Source of the DNA: Chondrinema litorale
GTDB taxonomy: Bacteria > Bacteroidota > Bacteroidia > Cytophagales > Flammeovirgaceae
Reading direction: 5' to 3'
Assembly (NCBI RefSeq): GCF_026250525.1
Contig: NZ_CP111043.1
Coordinates: 3,733,001 to 3,797,000, forward strand
Length of the DNA: 64,000 nt
Shown here one piece after another: positions 25,673 to 34,370 of this stretch. The notes under the pieces were generated by a model that saw only the letters and a program-made list of their open reading frames with translations, was not told where the DNA came from and ran no database searches. How positions within the stretch are numbered: the first letter of the stretch is position 1; the number at the start of each line of letters is the position of its first letter. Made by a program: the position numbers and the translations under genes.

Positions 25673-25781
25673 CCTTTGTCTATATTACTTCCTGCTTGAT
25701 GGAATAATCTTAAATATTTAACTATTAAAGCGTATTATTACCTTAATTATTAAAGTGATTTCTTACTTCTTATAACAAAGA

Positions 25782-26012
25782 ATGAAACTTTTAAGGGTAA
25801 TAATAATCAGCTGGGCATTACTTATAACAAACACTTGTAACTTGTCAGAAGAAGACAAAGTTGAGTTAAGTAGTGATGCTACAAAAACAAAAGCAGCGAA
25901 GTCATCAACAGAAAATAAGTTTGATGATTTGGTGAATGCTTTTGATGCTGCCATTATCAATTCTGATCCAGACAAGTTCTACGATGAACTTGAAAAAAAA
26001 GCCATAAACTAA
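25782..26012 (+). CDS. Small unknown putative lipoprotein
   Basis: This 76-residue frame begins with a hydrophobic signal (MKLLRVIIISWALLITNTC) and could be lipidated at Cys19, though TNTC is a weak lipobox. The mature part is short, charged and helical (STENKFDDLVNAFDAAI ... DKFYDELEKKAIN). The ATG stands 109 bases after the phosphatase gene and the stop is 126 bases before the next one. Its reality rests on the plausible signal peptide and codon use only. No function can be given. Confidence 0.45.
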   Translation: MKLLRVIIISWALLITNTCNLSEEDKVELSSDATKTKAAKSSTENKFDDLVNAFDAAIINSDPDKFYDELEKKAIN

Positions 26013-26138
26013 GTTATTTGGCTAAATAGCTACTCTCTATTTATCTCTTCTTACTTTATTATTCTGATTGTTTTCTTACTTTTACTGAGCTTGGTTTAAC
26101 TGAACAGTAAGCTACAACTCACAAGAAAACAGAAGAAC

Positions 26139-28082
26139 ATGAATAAACAAATCAAACTCCCTTTATTAATCCTTTCAGCATTGTTTGTAGGTTTGTTTAC
26201 AATAAGTGCTACTACAAAAACTCTCAGCAAAAAAGTATTATTAGATAATAATGAAATCTCAGATTCAGCTTATGTAATTGAAAACTACGATAAGTATGAG
26301 TATCAGATTCCAATGCGCGATGGGGTAAAGCTTTTTACAATTGTATACATCCCCAAAGATAAATCGCAGAAATATCCAATGTTGATGAAACGTACACCTT
26401 ATTCTATAAGACCATATGGAGAGGGAAAGATGCCAAAGTCACTTGGGCCTTCTAGATATCTGATGAGAGATAAATATATTTTTGTTTATCAAGATGTAAG
26501 AGGTAGGTATATGTCTGAAGGTTTGTATGATAATATGCGCCCACATATAGACAATAAAAAAGGCAAAAAGCAAATTGATGAAAGCTCTGATACTTACGAT
26601 ACAATTGATTGGTTGCTCAAGAAATTAGACGAAGATAATGGTAGGGTTGGTCAATGGGGGATTTCTTATCCTGGATTTTACACAATTGCAGGTGCGGTAG
26701 ATGCACATCCGGCATTAAAAGCTTCTTCACCACAAGCACCAATTTCAGATTTCTTTTTTGATGATTTCCATCACCAAGGAGCATATATGCAAAGTTACTG
26801 GTTGGCTACTTCTGTATTTGGTTATCAGAAAGACTCATTAACTACCGAGTCTTGGTATAAAATGGTATACCCAGAGACAAACGATGGCTATGAATTTTAT
26901 ATGGAAATGGGACCTCTCAAAAATGCTGATAAGTATTTTGGCAAAGATAATTTCTTTTGGCAACAGCTTAAGGAACATCCAAATTACGATGAATTCTGGC
27001 AAAAGAGAAGTATTTTACCACATCTGAATGGTATCGATCATGCACTTATGACAGTGGGAGGTTGGTTTGATGCAGAAGATTTATATGGACCGCTTAATAT
27101 TTATAAAACAGTAGAACAAAACTGCCCTAAGGCTTACAATACAATAGTAATGGGACCTTGGAGCCATGGCGACTGGTCTAGGGAAAAGGGATTTCAGGCA
27201 GTAAGTAATGTTTATTTTGGTGATAGTATTTCTACTTTTTTCCAAAGAGAAATCGAGTTTGATTTCTTCAATCATTTCTTAAAAGCAAGTGGTGATGGGA
27301 AATCAGGTTTACCAGAGGCTTATATGTTTGATACAGGAATTAAAGAGTGGAAAAAATTTGATGTATGGCCGCCTGTAGATATTCCTCCGGTTAATCTATA
27401 TTTTACAGAAGAAGGTAAAATTGTTTTTGAAGAGCCAACATCAACAAAGGATTTTGCTTTTGAATATGTAAGTGACCCGAGCAAGCCAGTACCATATACA
27501 GAAGACATTAAGATAGTATTTACACCGCGTAAATATATGGCAGACGATCAAAGATTTGCTTCACGAAGACCAGATGTAGTTACTTTGGTGTCTGATGTTT
27601 TAGAAGAAGATAAAATATTGGCAGGAGAGATATTGGCTAAGCTAAAAGTATCTACCTCAGGTACAGATGGCGACTGGATTGTTAAGTTGATTGATGTTTA
27701 TCCTTCTGATCATAAAGAGTACCCACATAACCCACCAAATGTAACAATGGGTGGTTATCAGCAGATGGTAAGAAGTGAAATGTTTAGAGGCAGATTTAGA
27801 AATAGTTTCGAAAATCCAGAACCTTTTGTATCAGGAGAGGTTACAGATTTAAACATTGCTTTGCAGGATATATTCCATACTTTTAAAAAAGGGCACAAAA
27901 TAATGATTCAAATTCAAAGTACATCATTCCCTTTGATCGATAGAAACCCACAAAAGTATGTTGATAATATATTCGAAGCTGATGAATCAGACTTTATCAA
28001 AGCAACAATTAAAATTTATGGAAATTCTTCTGTAGAAATAGGTAATCAGATTGAACAACCCATTGAGCTTTTGAAAAAATAA
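26139..28082 (+). CDS. CocE/NonD family hydrolase (X-Pro dipeptidyl-peptidase S15-like), secreted
   Basis: This 647-residue protein has an N-terminal signal (about 1-25) and an alpha/beta-hydrolase domain of the CocE/NonD family, relatives of Xaa-Pro dipeptidyl-peptidase and cocaine esterase. PMRDGVKLFTIVYIPK opens the domain, GQWGISYPGF (171-180) is the nucleophile elbow with Ser176, the Asp lies after the cap near VGGWFDAED, and GPWSHGDW supplies the His. The C-terminal jelly-roll (about 430-640) includes VTDLNIALQDIFHTFKKGHKI, typical of the X-Pro C-terminal domain. It should act in the periplasm on peptides, acylated amino acids or esters; the exact substrate is open. Confidence 0.88.
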   Translation: MNKQIKLPLLILSALFVGLFTISATTKTLSKKVLLDNNEISDSAYVIENYDKYEYQIPMRDGVKLFTIVYIPKDKSQKYPMLMKRTPYSIRPYGEGKMPKSLGPSRYLMRDKYIFVYQDVRGRYMSEGLYDNMRPHIDNKKGKKQIDESSDTYDTIDWLLKKLDEDNGRVGQWGISYPGFYTIAGAVDAHPALKASSPQAPISDFFFDDFHHQGAYMQSYWLATSVFGYQKDSLTTESWYKMVYPETNDGYEFYMEMGPLKNADKYFGKDNFFWQQLKEHPNYDEFWQKRSILPHLNGIDHALMTVGGWFDAEDLYGPLNIYKTVEQNCPKAYNTIVMGPWSHGDWSREKGFQAVSNVYFGDSISTFFQREIEFDFFNHFLKASGDGKSGLPEAYMFDTGIKEWKKFDVWPPVDIPPVNLYFTEEGKIVFEEPTSTKDFAFEYVSDPSKPVPYTEDIKIVFTPRKYMADDQRFASRRPDVVTLVSDVLEEDKILAGEILAKLKVSTSGTDGDWIVKLIDVYPSDHKEYPHNPPNVTMGGYQQMVRSEMFRGRFRNSFENPEPFVSGEVTDLNIALQDIFHTFKKGHKIMIQIQSTSFPLIDRNPQKYVDNIFEADESDFIKATIKIYGNSSVEIGNQIEQPIELLKK

Positions 28083-28291
28083 CATAATATGAAATATTCA
28101 ATTCAGGATTGATTTATGAGGACTGCTTTTAATAATTCTGAATTGATGTTTTTAATGAAATATATAGTTGATTTTTCCTGATTATATCTCAATTTTCATA
28201 TTTTTAAGTAAATCCCTATTGTATTTTTTATTATTCATTTTGGGACTAAAAACTGAAATGCATCTAATTTTTTAATGATATTACAACACGT

Positions 28292-30304
28292 ATGCAAAAA
28301 GAAGATATATTACCTCAATTAGTAAAAGATGATCCTTGGCTCGAACCATATGTTTATGATATCAATGAGCGAATCCAGAATTTTAATGAGCTTAAAGCCA
28401 ATATCGAAAAGAATTATGGAAGCCTGTTAAAATTTGCAGATGCTCATCATTATCTGGGATTTAACTACGATAAAAAGAAAAAAGGTTGGTACTACAGAGA
28501 GTGGGCACCAATGGCATATTCTTTATACCTCATTGGTGATTTTAACGGTTGGAACAGGACATCGCATCCATTATCTAAGCTTGATAATGGAGTTTGGGAG
28601 ATATTCTTCGATGATAAAACATATAAAGATCTGCTTGTTCACGAAAGCTTAGTTAAAGTTTTAGTGGCTACACAAAAGGGTGCTTTTGATAAAATTCCTG
28701 CGTATATGACCCGTGTAGTTCAAAATGAACAAACACATGATTTTGCTGGCCAGATATGGAATCCGGCAAAAGCATTTAAATGGACAGATCAGTCATTTAA
28801 TACTAGTTCTATTACAGAACCTATTATTTATGAGTCTCATGTTGGAATGGGACAAGAAAAAGAAGGGGTTGGAACCTATAAAGAATTTGCAGATAAGGTA
28901 TTACCTAGAATAAAAAAATTAGGATATAATGCCATCCAACTAATGGCTGTGCAAGAACATCCTTATTATGGTTCTTTTGGTTATCATGTTTCAAACTTTT
29001 ATGCAGCATCGTCAAGGTTTGGAACACCAGAAGACTTAAAGTACCTTATTAACAAAGCACATAAAGCAGGGCTTGCTGTAATTATGGATATTGTTCACTC
29101 ACACTCAGTTAAAAACCTGAATGAGGGTATAAATGAGTTTGATGGTACAGATTACCAATACTTCCATGGAGGTGGTAAAGGTCATCATTCAGCTTGGGAT
29201 TCTAAACTGTTTAATTACGGAAAATGGGAAGTTTTACAGTTTTTATTATCTAATGTGAAATTCTGGTTAGAAGAATATCACTTTGATGGTTTCAGGTTTG
29301 ATGGAGTAACTTCTATGATGTATGATCATCATGGACATACAGCATTCGACCATTATGATAAGTATTTTAAGGGTGATGTTGATAAAGAGGCTGTAACCTA
29401 CTTACAATTGGCCAATGAAGTTGCGAAAGAAATAAAGCCTGATGTGATAAATATTGCTGAAGATGTGAGTGGTATGCCAGGCTTGTGTAGAGAGGTACAA
29501 GAAGGAGGTATCGGATTTACTTACAGATTAGCAATGGGTATTCCTGATTATTGGATTAAGCTTTTAAAACATGAGCAAGACGAGAATTGGAATATCCATG
29601 AGATGTTTGGTACTATGACCAACAGACGCTATAAAGAAAAGGCAATTGCTTATGCCGAATCTCACGATCAGGCATTAGTAGGGGATAAGACTATCGCTTT
29701 CTGGTTGATGGATAAGGAAATGTACTGGCACATGCAGGTTTCTGATGATAATATGATCATCGATAGAGGTATTGCTCTGCATAAAATGATTAGGCTGTTC
29801 ACATTATCACTTGGTGGAGAAGGCTACTTAAACTTTATAGGTAATGAGTTTGGGCATCCAGAATGGGTTGATTTTCCTAGAGAGGGTAATGGATGGAGTT
29901 ATAAATATGCAAAACGCCAATGGTCGTTAGTAGATAATGAGAAACTTAAATATAAATTCCTTAATAATTTCGATGGTGAAATGATTAATCTCATCAAGAA
30001 AAATCATATTCTGGGTACGCATGAAGTACAACAGTTAAATATGGATGAGATGAATAAAACCATTATTTTTAAGAAAGGTAAACTCATTTTTGTTTTCAAC
30101 TTTCATCCGACTAATGCAATTTTTGATTACAAGTTCTGGGTACCTGAAAAAGGTAAATATAAAATATTATTAAACTCAGATGCACCAGAATTTGGTGGGC
30201 ATGATCGTATCGATAATTCGACTATTTTTCAAACTAATGAGAGCGATATGTTGAGTATTTATAATACCAACAGAACAGTTCAGATTTTTAAGAAAACTAA
30301 ATAG
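28292..30304 (+). CDS. glgB: Eukaryote-type 1,4-alpha-glucan branching enzyme (GH13)
   Basis: The enzyme makes alpha-1,6 branches in glycogen-like glucan. At 670 residues and with an N-terminal helical region, then a CBM48 module (WAPMAYSLYLIGDFNGWNR), it resembles the GH13 subfamily 8 found in eukaryotes and some Bacteroidota. Catalytic motifs are DIVHSHSV, the nucleophile in DGFRFDGVTS (Asp337), the acid in NIAEDVSG (Glu390) and ESHDQALVGDKT. GNEFGHPEWVDFPREGN is also typical of branching enzymes. It is cytosolic. No glycogen synthase is nearby. A hairpin terminator follows its stop. Confidence 0.93.
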   Translation: MQKEDILPQLVKDDPWLEPYVYDINERIQNFNELKANIEKNYGSLLKFADAHHYLGFNYDKKKKGWYYREWAPMAYSLYLIGDFNGWNRTSHPLSKLDNGVWEIFFDDKTYKDLLVHESLVKVLVATQKGAFDKIPAYMTRVVQNEQTHDFAGQIWNPAKAFKWTDQSFNTSSITEPIIYESHVGMGQEKEGVGTYKEFADKVLPRIKKLGYNAIQLMAVQEHPYYGSFGYHVSNFYAASSRFGTPEDLKYLINKAHKAGLAVIMDIVHSHSVKNLNEGINEFDGTDYQYFHGGGKGHHSAWDSKLFNYGKWEVLQFLLSNVKFWLEEYHFDGFRFDGVTSMMYDHHGHTAFDHYDKYFKGDVDKEAVTYLQLANEVAKEIKPDVINIAEDVSGMPGLCREVQEGGIGFTYRLAMGIPDYWIKLLKHEQDENWNIHEMFGTMTNRRYKEKAIAYAESHDQALVGDKTIAFWLMDKEMYWHMQVSDDNMIIDRGIALHKMIRLFTLSLGGEGYLNFIGNEFGHPEWVDFPREGNGWSYKYAKRQWSLVDNEKLKYKFLNNFDGEMINLIKKNHILGTHEVQQLNMDEMNKTIIFKKGKLIFVFNFHPTNAIFDYKFWVPEKGKYKILLNSDAPEFGGHDRIDNSTIFQTNESDMLSIYNTNRTVQIFKKTK

Positions 30305-30327
30305 AAATTTAGTATTGTATTATAATA

Positions 30328-30364
30328 AGAAAAGCAGGCTCTAAGTCTGCTTTTCTCGTTTTTT
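30328..30364 (+). terminator. Intrinsic terminator after the branching enzyme gene
   Basis: AGAAAAGCAG (30328-30337) pairs perfectly with CTGCTTTTCT (30347-30356) over a 9-nt loop, followed by CG and six T. Confidence 0.85.
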
Positions 30365-30413
30365 AGCTTTTTTAAGCATAATTGTTGCCTTTTGCTAAAC
30401 AAATTATACTCTT

Positions 30414-31115
30414 ATGGATAGAAGAAAATTTACTAAAGAAGTTACCAAAATTGTATCTACAGGTATTCTCTTATCTTCCAATCAGCTAATAAGTAGCTGT
30501 TCTGATGATGATGTTATTCCAGATGGAACTCTCAGCTTAAATATTACAGAATATGTCGAATTAATTGCTGGCGAAGTTTTCCAACTTAATTGGAACAGTA
30601 AGGGAATTGAAGAAGTTGATTTGGCCTATAAAATTGATCAGGCAGTAAATTTCCTAACATTCGAAAGAAACTATCCAGCATCGAGCAGTAAATATGACTT
30701 TACAGTTCCTGAGAATATAAATGGAACATCAATGACATTCAGGATTTCAGATTCTACATCTGGTGATATATTAGCAGAAGGAACACCTATTGATTTATTA
30801 TTTAAGTACTTGATAAACTTAGCAGAAACTCCAGAATTAGAGAATGTAGGAGGATTGTTAAATGTAGAAGAGGGTGTAAATAATCCTTTTATCGTTAGAA
30901 AAACAGGAGCAGAAAGTTATTTAGCATTGTCTAGGGTTTGTACACATCAAGGTTGTATTATTGATGTACAAAATGATGCTTCATTTAGTTGCCCGTGTCA
31001 TGGTTCAGCATATAATAATGAAGGTGAAGTAACTCAAGGACCTGCAGAGCAATCATTACAAAACTTTAGAGTAGAGCAGTTAGACAGTGAGTCGCTAGAA
31101 GTTTATTATTCTTAG
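30414..31115 (+). CDS. Rieske [2Fe-2S] lipoprotein with Tat-like signal
   Basis: The 233-residue protein begins MDRRKFTK, a twin-arginine-like motif, followed by a hydrophobic stretch ending in LISSC (lipidated Cys29). Export folded, with the cluster inserted, would suit Tat. The middle (about 40-130) is a beta-rich domain of unknown role. The C-terminal Rieske domain shows SRVCTHQGCI and FSCPCHGSAYN: two Cys and two His bind the cluster, and the two additional Cys can make the disulphide of high-potential Rieske proteins. It stands alone, without cytochrome b or oxygenase genes, so its electron partner is unknown. Confidence 0.88.
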   Translation: MDRRKFTKEVTKIVSTGILLSSNQLISSCSDDDVIPDGTLSLNITEYVELIAGEVFQLNWNSKGIEEVDLAYKIDQAVNFLTFERNYPASSSKYDFTVPENINGTSMTFRISDSTSGDILAEGTPIDLLFKYLINLAETPELENVGGLLNVEEGVNNPFIVRKTGAESYLALSRVCTHQGCIIDVQNDASFSCPCHGSAYNNEGEVTQGPAEQSLQNFRVEQLDSESLEVYYS

Positions 31116-31121
31116 AATTGC

Positions 31122-31580
31122 CTACATAAAAGAAGAATTATTCTCAGAACTGTTTTGATGAAATACTCCATTTGCTGGAATTGGTTTAGCATATTGATTA
31201 AGAAACTCAATCATTTTGTGTAAAGAGCGAAACCATTGGCCACCATTTGTTTCAACCATTTTCCCAACAGCTTCTAGTGATTTTTTTTGAGCTGAAGAAA
31301 AGCTGTCATCTGAATCTTTGGTGAGTACGCAAAAAATAGTTTTTTCAGGTCTTTTGTTAGAATCATCGATCACTTCTGCGATAGAATAAACACCTGTCAT
31401 TTTGGGAGTGATAACATACACGCAAAAGTCACAATGTTCTCTTTCGTAAAGCTCTTGTTTGTATGCTTCTTCATTCCAGTCATCAACAATAGGGTTGTAA
31501 AAATCCACTTTTAACTTAGGAATGATGTAATCACGCCATTGAGATTTATTTGCTGTACCGCCCAGAAATACTTTAATCAT
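31122..31580 (-). CDS. Nucleoside 2-deoxyribosyltransferase-like protein
   Basis: This 152-residue cytosolic protein fits the nucleoside 2-deoxyribosyltransferase superfamily, the fold that also includes TIR-type NAD hydrolases. Evidence is the opening VFLGGTA (4-10), WNEEAYKQE, the DFCVYVITPKMTG strand-loop (51-63) and the Glu in YSIAEVID (Glu69), which matches the nucleophilic glutamate of the family. It would cleave or transfer an N-glycosidic bond of a nucleoside or nucleotide. The C-terminus ends in a Ser/Asn-rich tail. It is convergent with the Rieske gene (six bases apart) and lies downstream of a DUF4231 gene on its own strand. Confidence 0.75.
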   Translation of the reverse strand: MIKVFLGGTANKSQWRDYIIPKLKVDFYNPIVDDWNEEAYKQELYEREHCDFCVYVITPKMTGVYSIAEVIDDSNKRPEKTIFCVLTKDSDDSFSSAQKKSLEAVGKMVETNGGQWFRSLHKMIEFLNQYAKPIPANGVFHQNSSENNSSFM

Positions 31581-31660
31581 AATTAGTATGTATGAGAGTC
31601 CAATTTTGGGTAAATTAGAGGTATTTTCACTCTTAAAATAGCTTATAATTCCTCATTTTC

Positions 31661-31668
31661 CAAATTTA
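31661..31668 (-). promoter_or_regulatory. Candidate -7 element before the deoxyribosyltransferase-like gene
   Basis: Read on the minus strand the bases are TAAATTTG, fitting TAnnTTTG, about 80 bases before the start at 31580. The nearest -33-like TTTG lies 23 bases upstream, a little far. Confidence 0.35.
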
Positions 31669-31751
31669 TAATTTACTTACGTGATTTACAGCAAAATGAC
31701 TGAAACCTTAGTAATTTCTTTATATGTAACTTTTAAATAGATTTTTAGTTT

Positions 31752-32429
31752 CTAATTAGCCTTCTTTTCCTTATTTCCATTAGAGTTGTTACTCTTTTTA
31801 ACAGTAGAATCTACTTGTTTAATTCTTTGTTGCCATCTTTGAGTTTCCTTGCTTAAAATAGATTCAACTTTTGATACTAGTAATGGAAATGCGTCTTCCT
31901 CGTCATATGGTTCTGATCTGGTTAAATACAATGCTCTTTCGTATTGTAAGGCTTCACAAGTAGTTCGGTATTCTTTCCAGAATTTAAAGTAGTCTTCAAG
32001 CTCAAGTGTTTTGTTTATAACTACCAGAATTATACCTCCAAATGCAGCTGATAAGAGTAAAACCTTTTCCATAATATCGTTAGGTATAATGGCTGTAAGT
32101 GTAGTAATGACTGGTATAGTGGCAGCAATAATGAACTCTAATCTTTTATATTTTTTATACTTTCTTTGATTGATACTGCTTTTTCTGTCGTACCAAGAAA
32201 TTTGATTATCCAACCTTTCTTTAATGTATTCATCATCATGCATTAAAGGAAGTTTTCTAGTAATTGGTTTGAAGTTTTGGAATTTACCATTTGATTCCAG
32301 TACTTTTCTTTCTTCTTCCAGAGCTTCTTTTTCTAAAGCAAGTATTTCCTTTTCTCTTTGTATAAAGTCAGCATCATTGTCGTTAGATACTTCCTCATTC
32401 AGATTGGTATTTGTTCCCTTATTAGTCAT
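31752..32429 (-). CDS. DUF4231 / SLATT-like two-TM membrane protein
   Basis: The 225-residue protein has an acidic coiled-coil lead (about 20-48), then a DUF4231 domain: YIKERLDNQISWYDRKSS precedes a basic patch and two transmembrane helices (about 98-115 and 122-139) joined by a very short loop. EYRTTCEALQYERALYLT follows in the cytoplasmic helix. This is the shape of the SLATT superfamily, two-TM proteins predicted to act as membrane effectors in nucleotide-linked conflict systems. The C-terminus is basic and probably disordered. It stands upstream of the deoxyribosyltransferase-like gene, 171 bases away, on the same strand. Function is inferred, not shown. Confidence 0.75.
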   Translation of the reverse strand: MTNKGTNTNLNEEVSNDNDADFIQREKEILALEKEALEEERKVLESNGKFQNFKPITRKLPLMHDDEYIKERLDNQISWYDRKSSINQRKYKKYKRLEFIIAATIPVITTLTAIIPNDIMEKVLLLSAAFGGIILVVINKTLELEDYFKFWKEYRTTCEALQYERALYLTRSEPYDEEDAFPLLVSKVESILSKETQRWQQRIKQVDSTVKKSNNSNGNKEKKAN

Positions 32430-32600
32430 ATTGCAGAATTTTATTGGCGATATAACGGTATAAGCTTATTTATATGATGAATAAGGATACAGCAATTACA
32501 TATTAATCTAGATATATGATTTAAAACTTACGACTCTTAACAAATTGAATAATTTTTCGTGGTAAGCATAGTTTAAATTTTATAGAATCAATCTTAATAC

Positions 32601-33971
32601 ATGGGTACTAAAAGTAGTTTCAAAATATTTGCAGTAGAAGACGACCCTGTTTTCGCCAAAATGCTCCAATATGTTTTAACACTGGATCCTGAGCATGAGG
32701 TGAAAATTTTTGGGACGGCAATGGACTTGTTAGATAATTTACATCATAAACCATCTCTGGTTACTATTGATTATTCATTACCAGATATGGAGGGTGAAGA
32801 ACTGCTTAAGCGAATTAAGTATCAATATGCAGAAGTACCAGTAATTGTAATTTCGGGTCAAGAAAGAATTAAGACAGCTGTAAAACTACTTAAATCTGGG
32901 GCGTATGATTACATTACTAAAGATGAAGATATTAGAGAAAGACTCTTAAACAGTATAAACAATGCCAAAAAGAATATTAAACTGGCAAATGAAGTAGAAA
33001 TACTGAGAGAAGAACTTTCTGTAAAGTTTGATTTTGATAAAACCATTATTGGAAATAGTCCTGTAATTAAAAAGGTTTTCAGAATGCTTGAAAAGGCAGT
33101 GAATACGAATATTACAGTTTCAATTAATGGAGAAACAGGAACAGGAAAAGAGTTGGTGGCAAAGGCCGTTCATTTTAATTCTTCAAGAAAAAATAAACCT
33201 TTTATACCTGTAAACATTGCGGCAATCCCTAGTACACTTTTAGAAAGTGAGTTATTCGGTTATGAGAAAGGATCTTTTACAGGAGCTAATAGCAGAAGAA
33301 TAGGAAAGTTCGAAGAAGCTCACAAAGGGACTATATTCTTGGATGAAATCGGTGAAATGGATATTAATCTCCAGGCAAAATTACTTCGTGTAATTCAAGA
33401 AAGAGAACTTGTTAGAATTGGAGGTAATGAAGTTGTAAAGTTAGATGTACGTATCATCACTGCTACACACAGAGATATGGCAGAAGAGGTTAAAAAAGGC
33501 AACTTTAGAGAAGATTTGTACTATAGATTATTGGGTTTGCCAATTTCTCTTCCACCATTAAGAGATCGTCAAAATGATGTTTTAATCATTTGTAAGTTCT
33601 TTATAGATCAGTTTTGTAAAGACAATAAGTTGGATAAATTAGTTTTGTCACCAGATGCGCAACAAAAGATACTACAATATTCATGGCCGGGTAATATTAG
33701 AGAGCTAAAGGCGGTAACAGAACTTTCTTGTGTAATGTGTGATGGAGAGAAGATAACAAGTGAAGATATTCAATTTAACAATCTCAATAAAGAGGTAGAT
33801 CTGTTGAGTCAGGAAATGACACTTAAAGAATATACTTTTAAGATAGTTAGAAATTATTTGAAAAAATATGACGATAATGTTCTACTAGTAGCTGATAAGT
33901 TAAATGTTGGTAAGTCTACTATTTATCGTTATTTAAAAGAGATGGAAGAAGAGAATTTCCAACTTAGATAA
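32601..33971 (+). CDS. Sigma-54-type response regulator (NtrC family)
   Basis: The 456-residue protein has a receiver domain (about 7-125, phosphoacceptor Asp57), a sigma-54 activator AAA+ domain (about 147-385) and a C-terminal DNA-binding helix-turn-helix (about 425-450, VADKLNVGKSTIYRYLKE). Walker A is GETGTGKE (177-184) and Walker B IFLDEIG (245-251). The loop that contacts sigma-54 reads GSFTGA (224-229) where GAFTGA is usual; this Ser variant occurs in other family members. It activates sigma-54 promoters on phosphorylation. An Hpt gene follows 42 bases later, so it may be the end of a phosphorelay. No sensor is on this strand. Confidence 0.93.
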   Translation: MGTKSSFKIFAVEDDPVFAKMLQYVLTLDPEHEVKIFGTAMDLLDNLHHKPSLVTIDYSLPDMEGEELLKRIKYQYAEVPVIVISGQERIKTAVKLLKSGAYDYITKDEDIRERLLNSINNAKKNIKLANEVEILREELSVKFDFDKTIIGNSPVIKKVFRMLEKAVNTNITVSINGETGTGKELVAKAVHFNSSRKNKPFIPVNIAAIPSTLLESELFGYEKGSFTGANSRRIGKFEEAHKGTIFLDEIGEMDINLQAKLLRVIQERELVRIGGNEVVKLDVRIITATHRDMAEEVKKGNFREDLYYRLLGLPISLPPLRDRQNDVLIICKFFIDQFCKDNKLDKLVLSPDAQQKILQYSWPGNIRELKAVTELSCVMCDGEKITSEDIQFNNLNKEVDLLSQEMTLKEYTFKIVRNYLKKYDDNVLLVADKLNVGKSTIYRYLKEMEEENFQLR

Positions 33972-34013
33972 AACTAACTTAAATAACACAAACACTACTC
34001 TAATTAAACAACA

Positions 34014-34370
34014 ATGAATTCTACAAACGAGCTTACTAGTTTCGACTTTATCAATACTTTTAGTGATAATAATAAAGACTTTGTTCTAAGTATGATTGAT
34101 GTATTTTTAGAGCAAACTCCCAATGAACTTCATAATATGGAAGAAGCTTTACACAACGAAGATTGGATAAAGCTTTCAAAATCAGCCCATACTTTAGTGA
34201 CTTCAGTAAAGTTTATGGGTATTTTTACAATTGTAGACGACTTAAAAAGCATAGAAAACAATTGTAAAGAAGGCATCAACCTAGACGAAGTACCAGATAC
34301 TTTCTTAAAAGTAAAAAGTACTTGTATAAGTGCTATCGAAGAACTAGAGATAAAGAAAAAACTTTTCTAA
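34014..34370 (+). CDS. Histidine phosphotransfer (Hpt) domain protein
   Basis: The 118-residue protein is a single four-helix Hpt domain. LSKSAHTLVTSVKFMG (54-69) carries the phosphorylated His59; in Hpt proteins this stretch typically reads AHxLKGxxxxxG. It has no membrane segment and no receiver or kinase domain, so it shuttles phosphate between separate proteins. The neighbouring sigma-54 regulator is the natural target, with a hybrid kinase elsewhere as the likely source. Its 3' end overlaps the convergent OmpR-type regulator gene by four bases. Confidence 0.85.
   Translation: MNSTNELTSFDFINTFSDNNKDFVLSMIDVFLEQTPNELHNMEEALHNEDWIKLSKSAHTLVTSVKFMGIFTIVDDLKSIENNCKEGINLDEVPDTFLKVKSTCISAIEELEIKKKLF

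Noticed and set aside
25717..25756. Near-identical TTAACTATTAAAG and TTAATTATTAAAG words as an operator.
   Set aside because: They are imperfect and A/T-rich and are likely to occur by chance in this composition.
28434..28913. Two short plus-strand frames inside the branching enzyme gene.
   Set aside because: They overlap an intact GH13 gene in a different frame and have no independent support.
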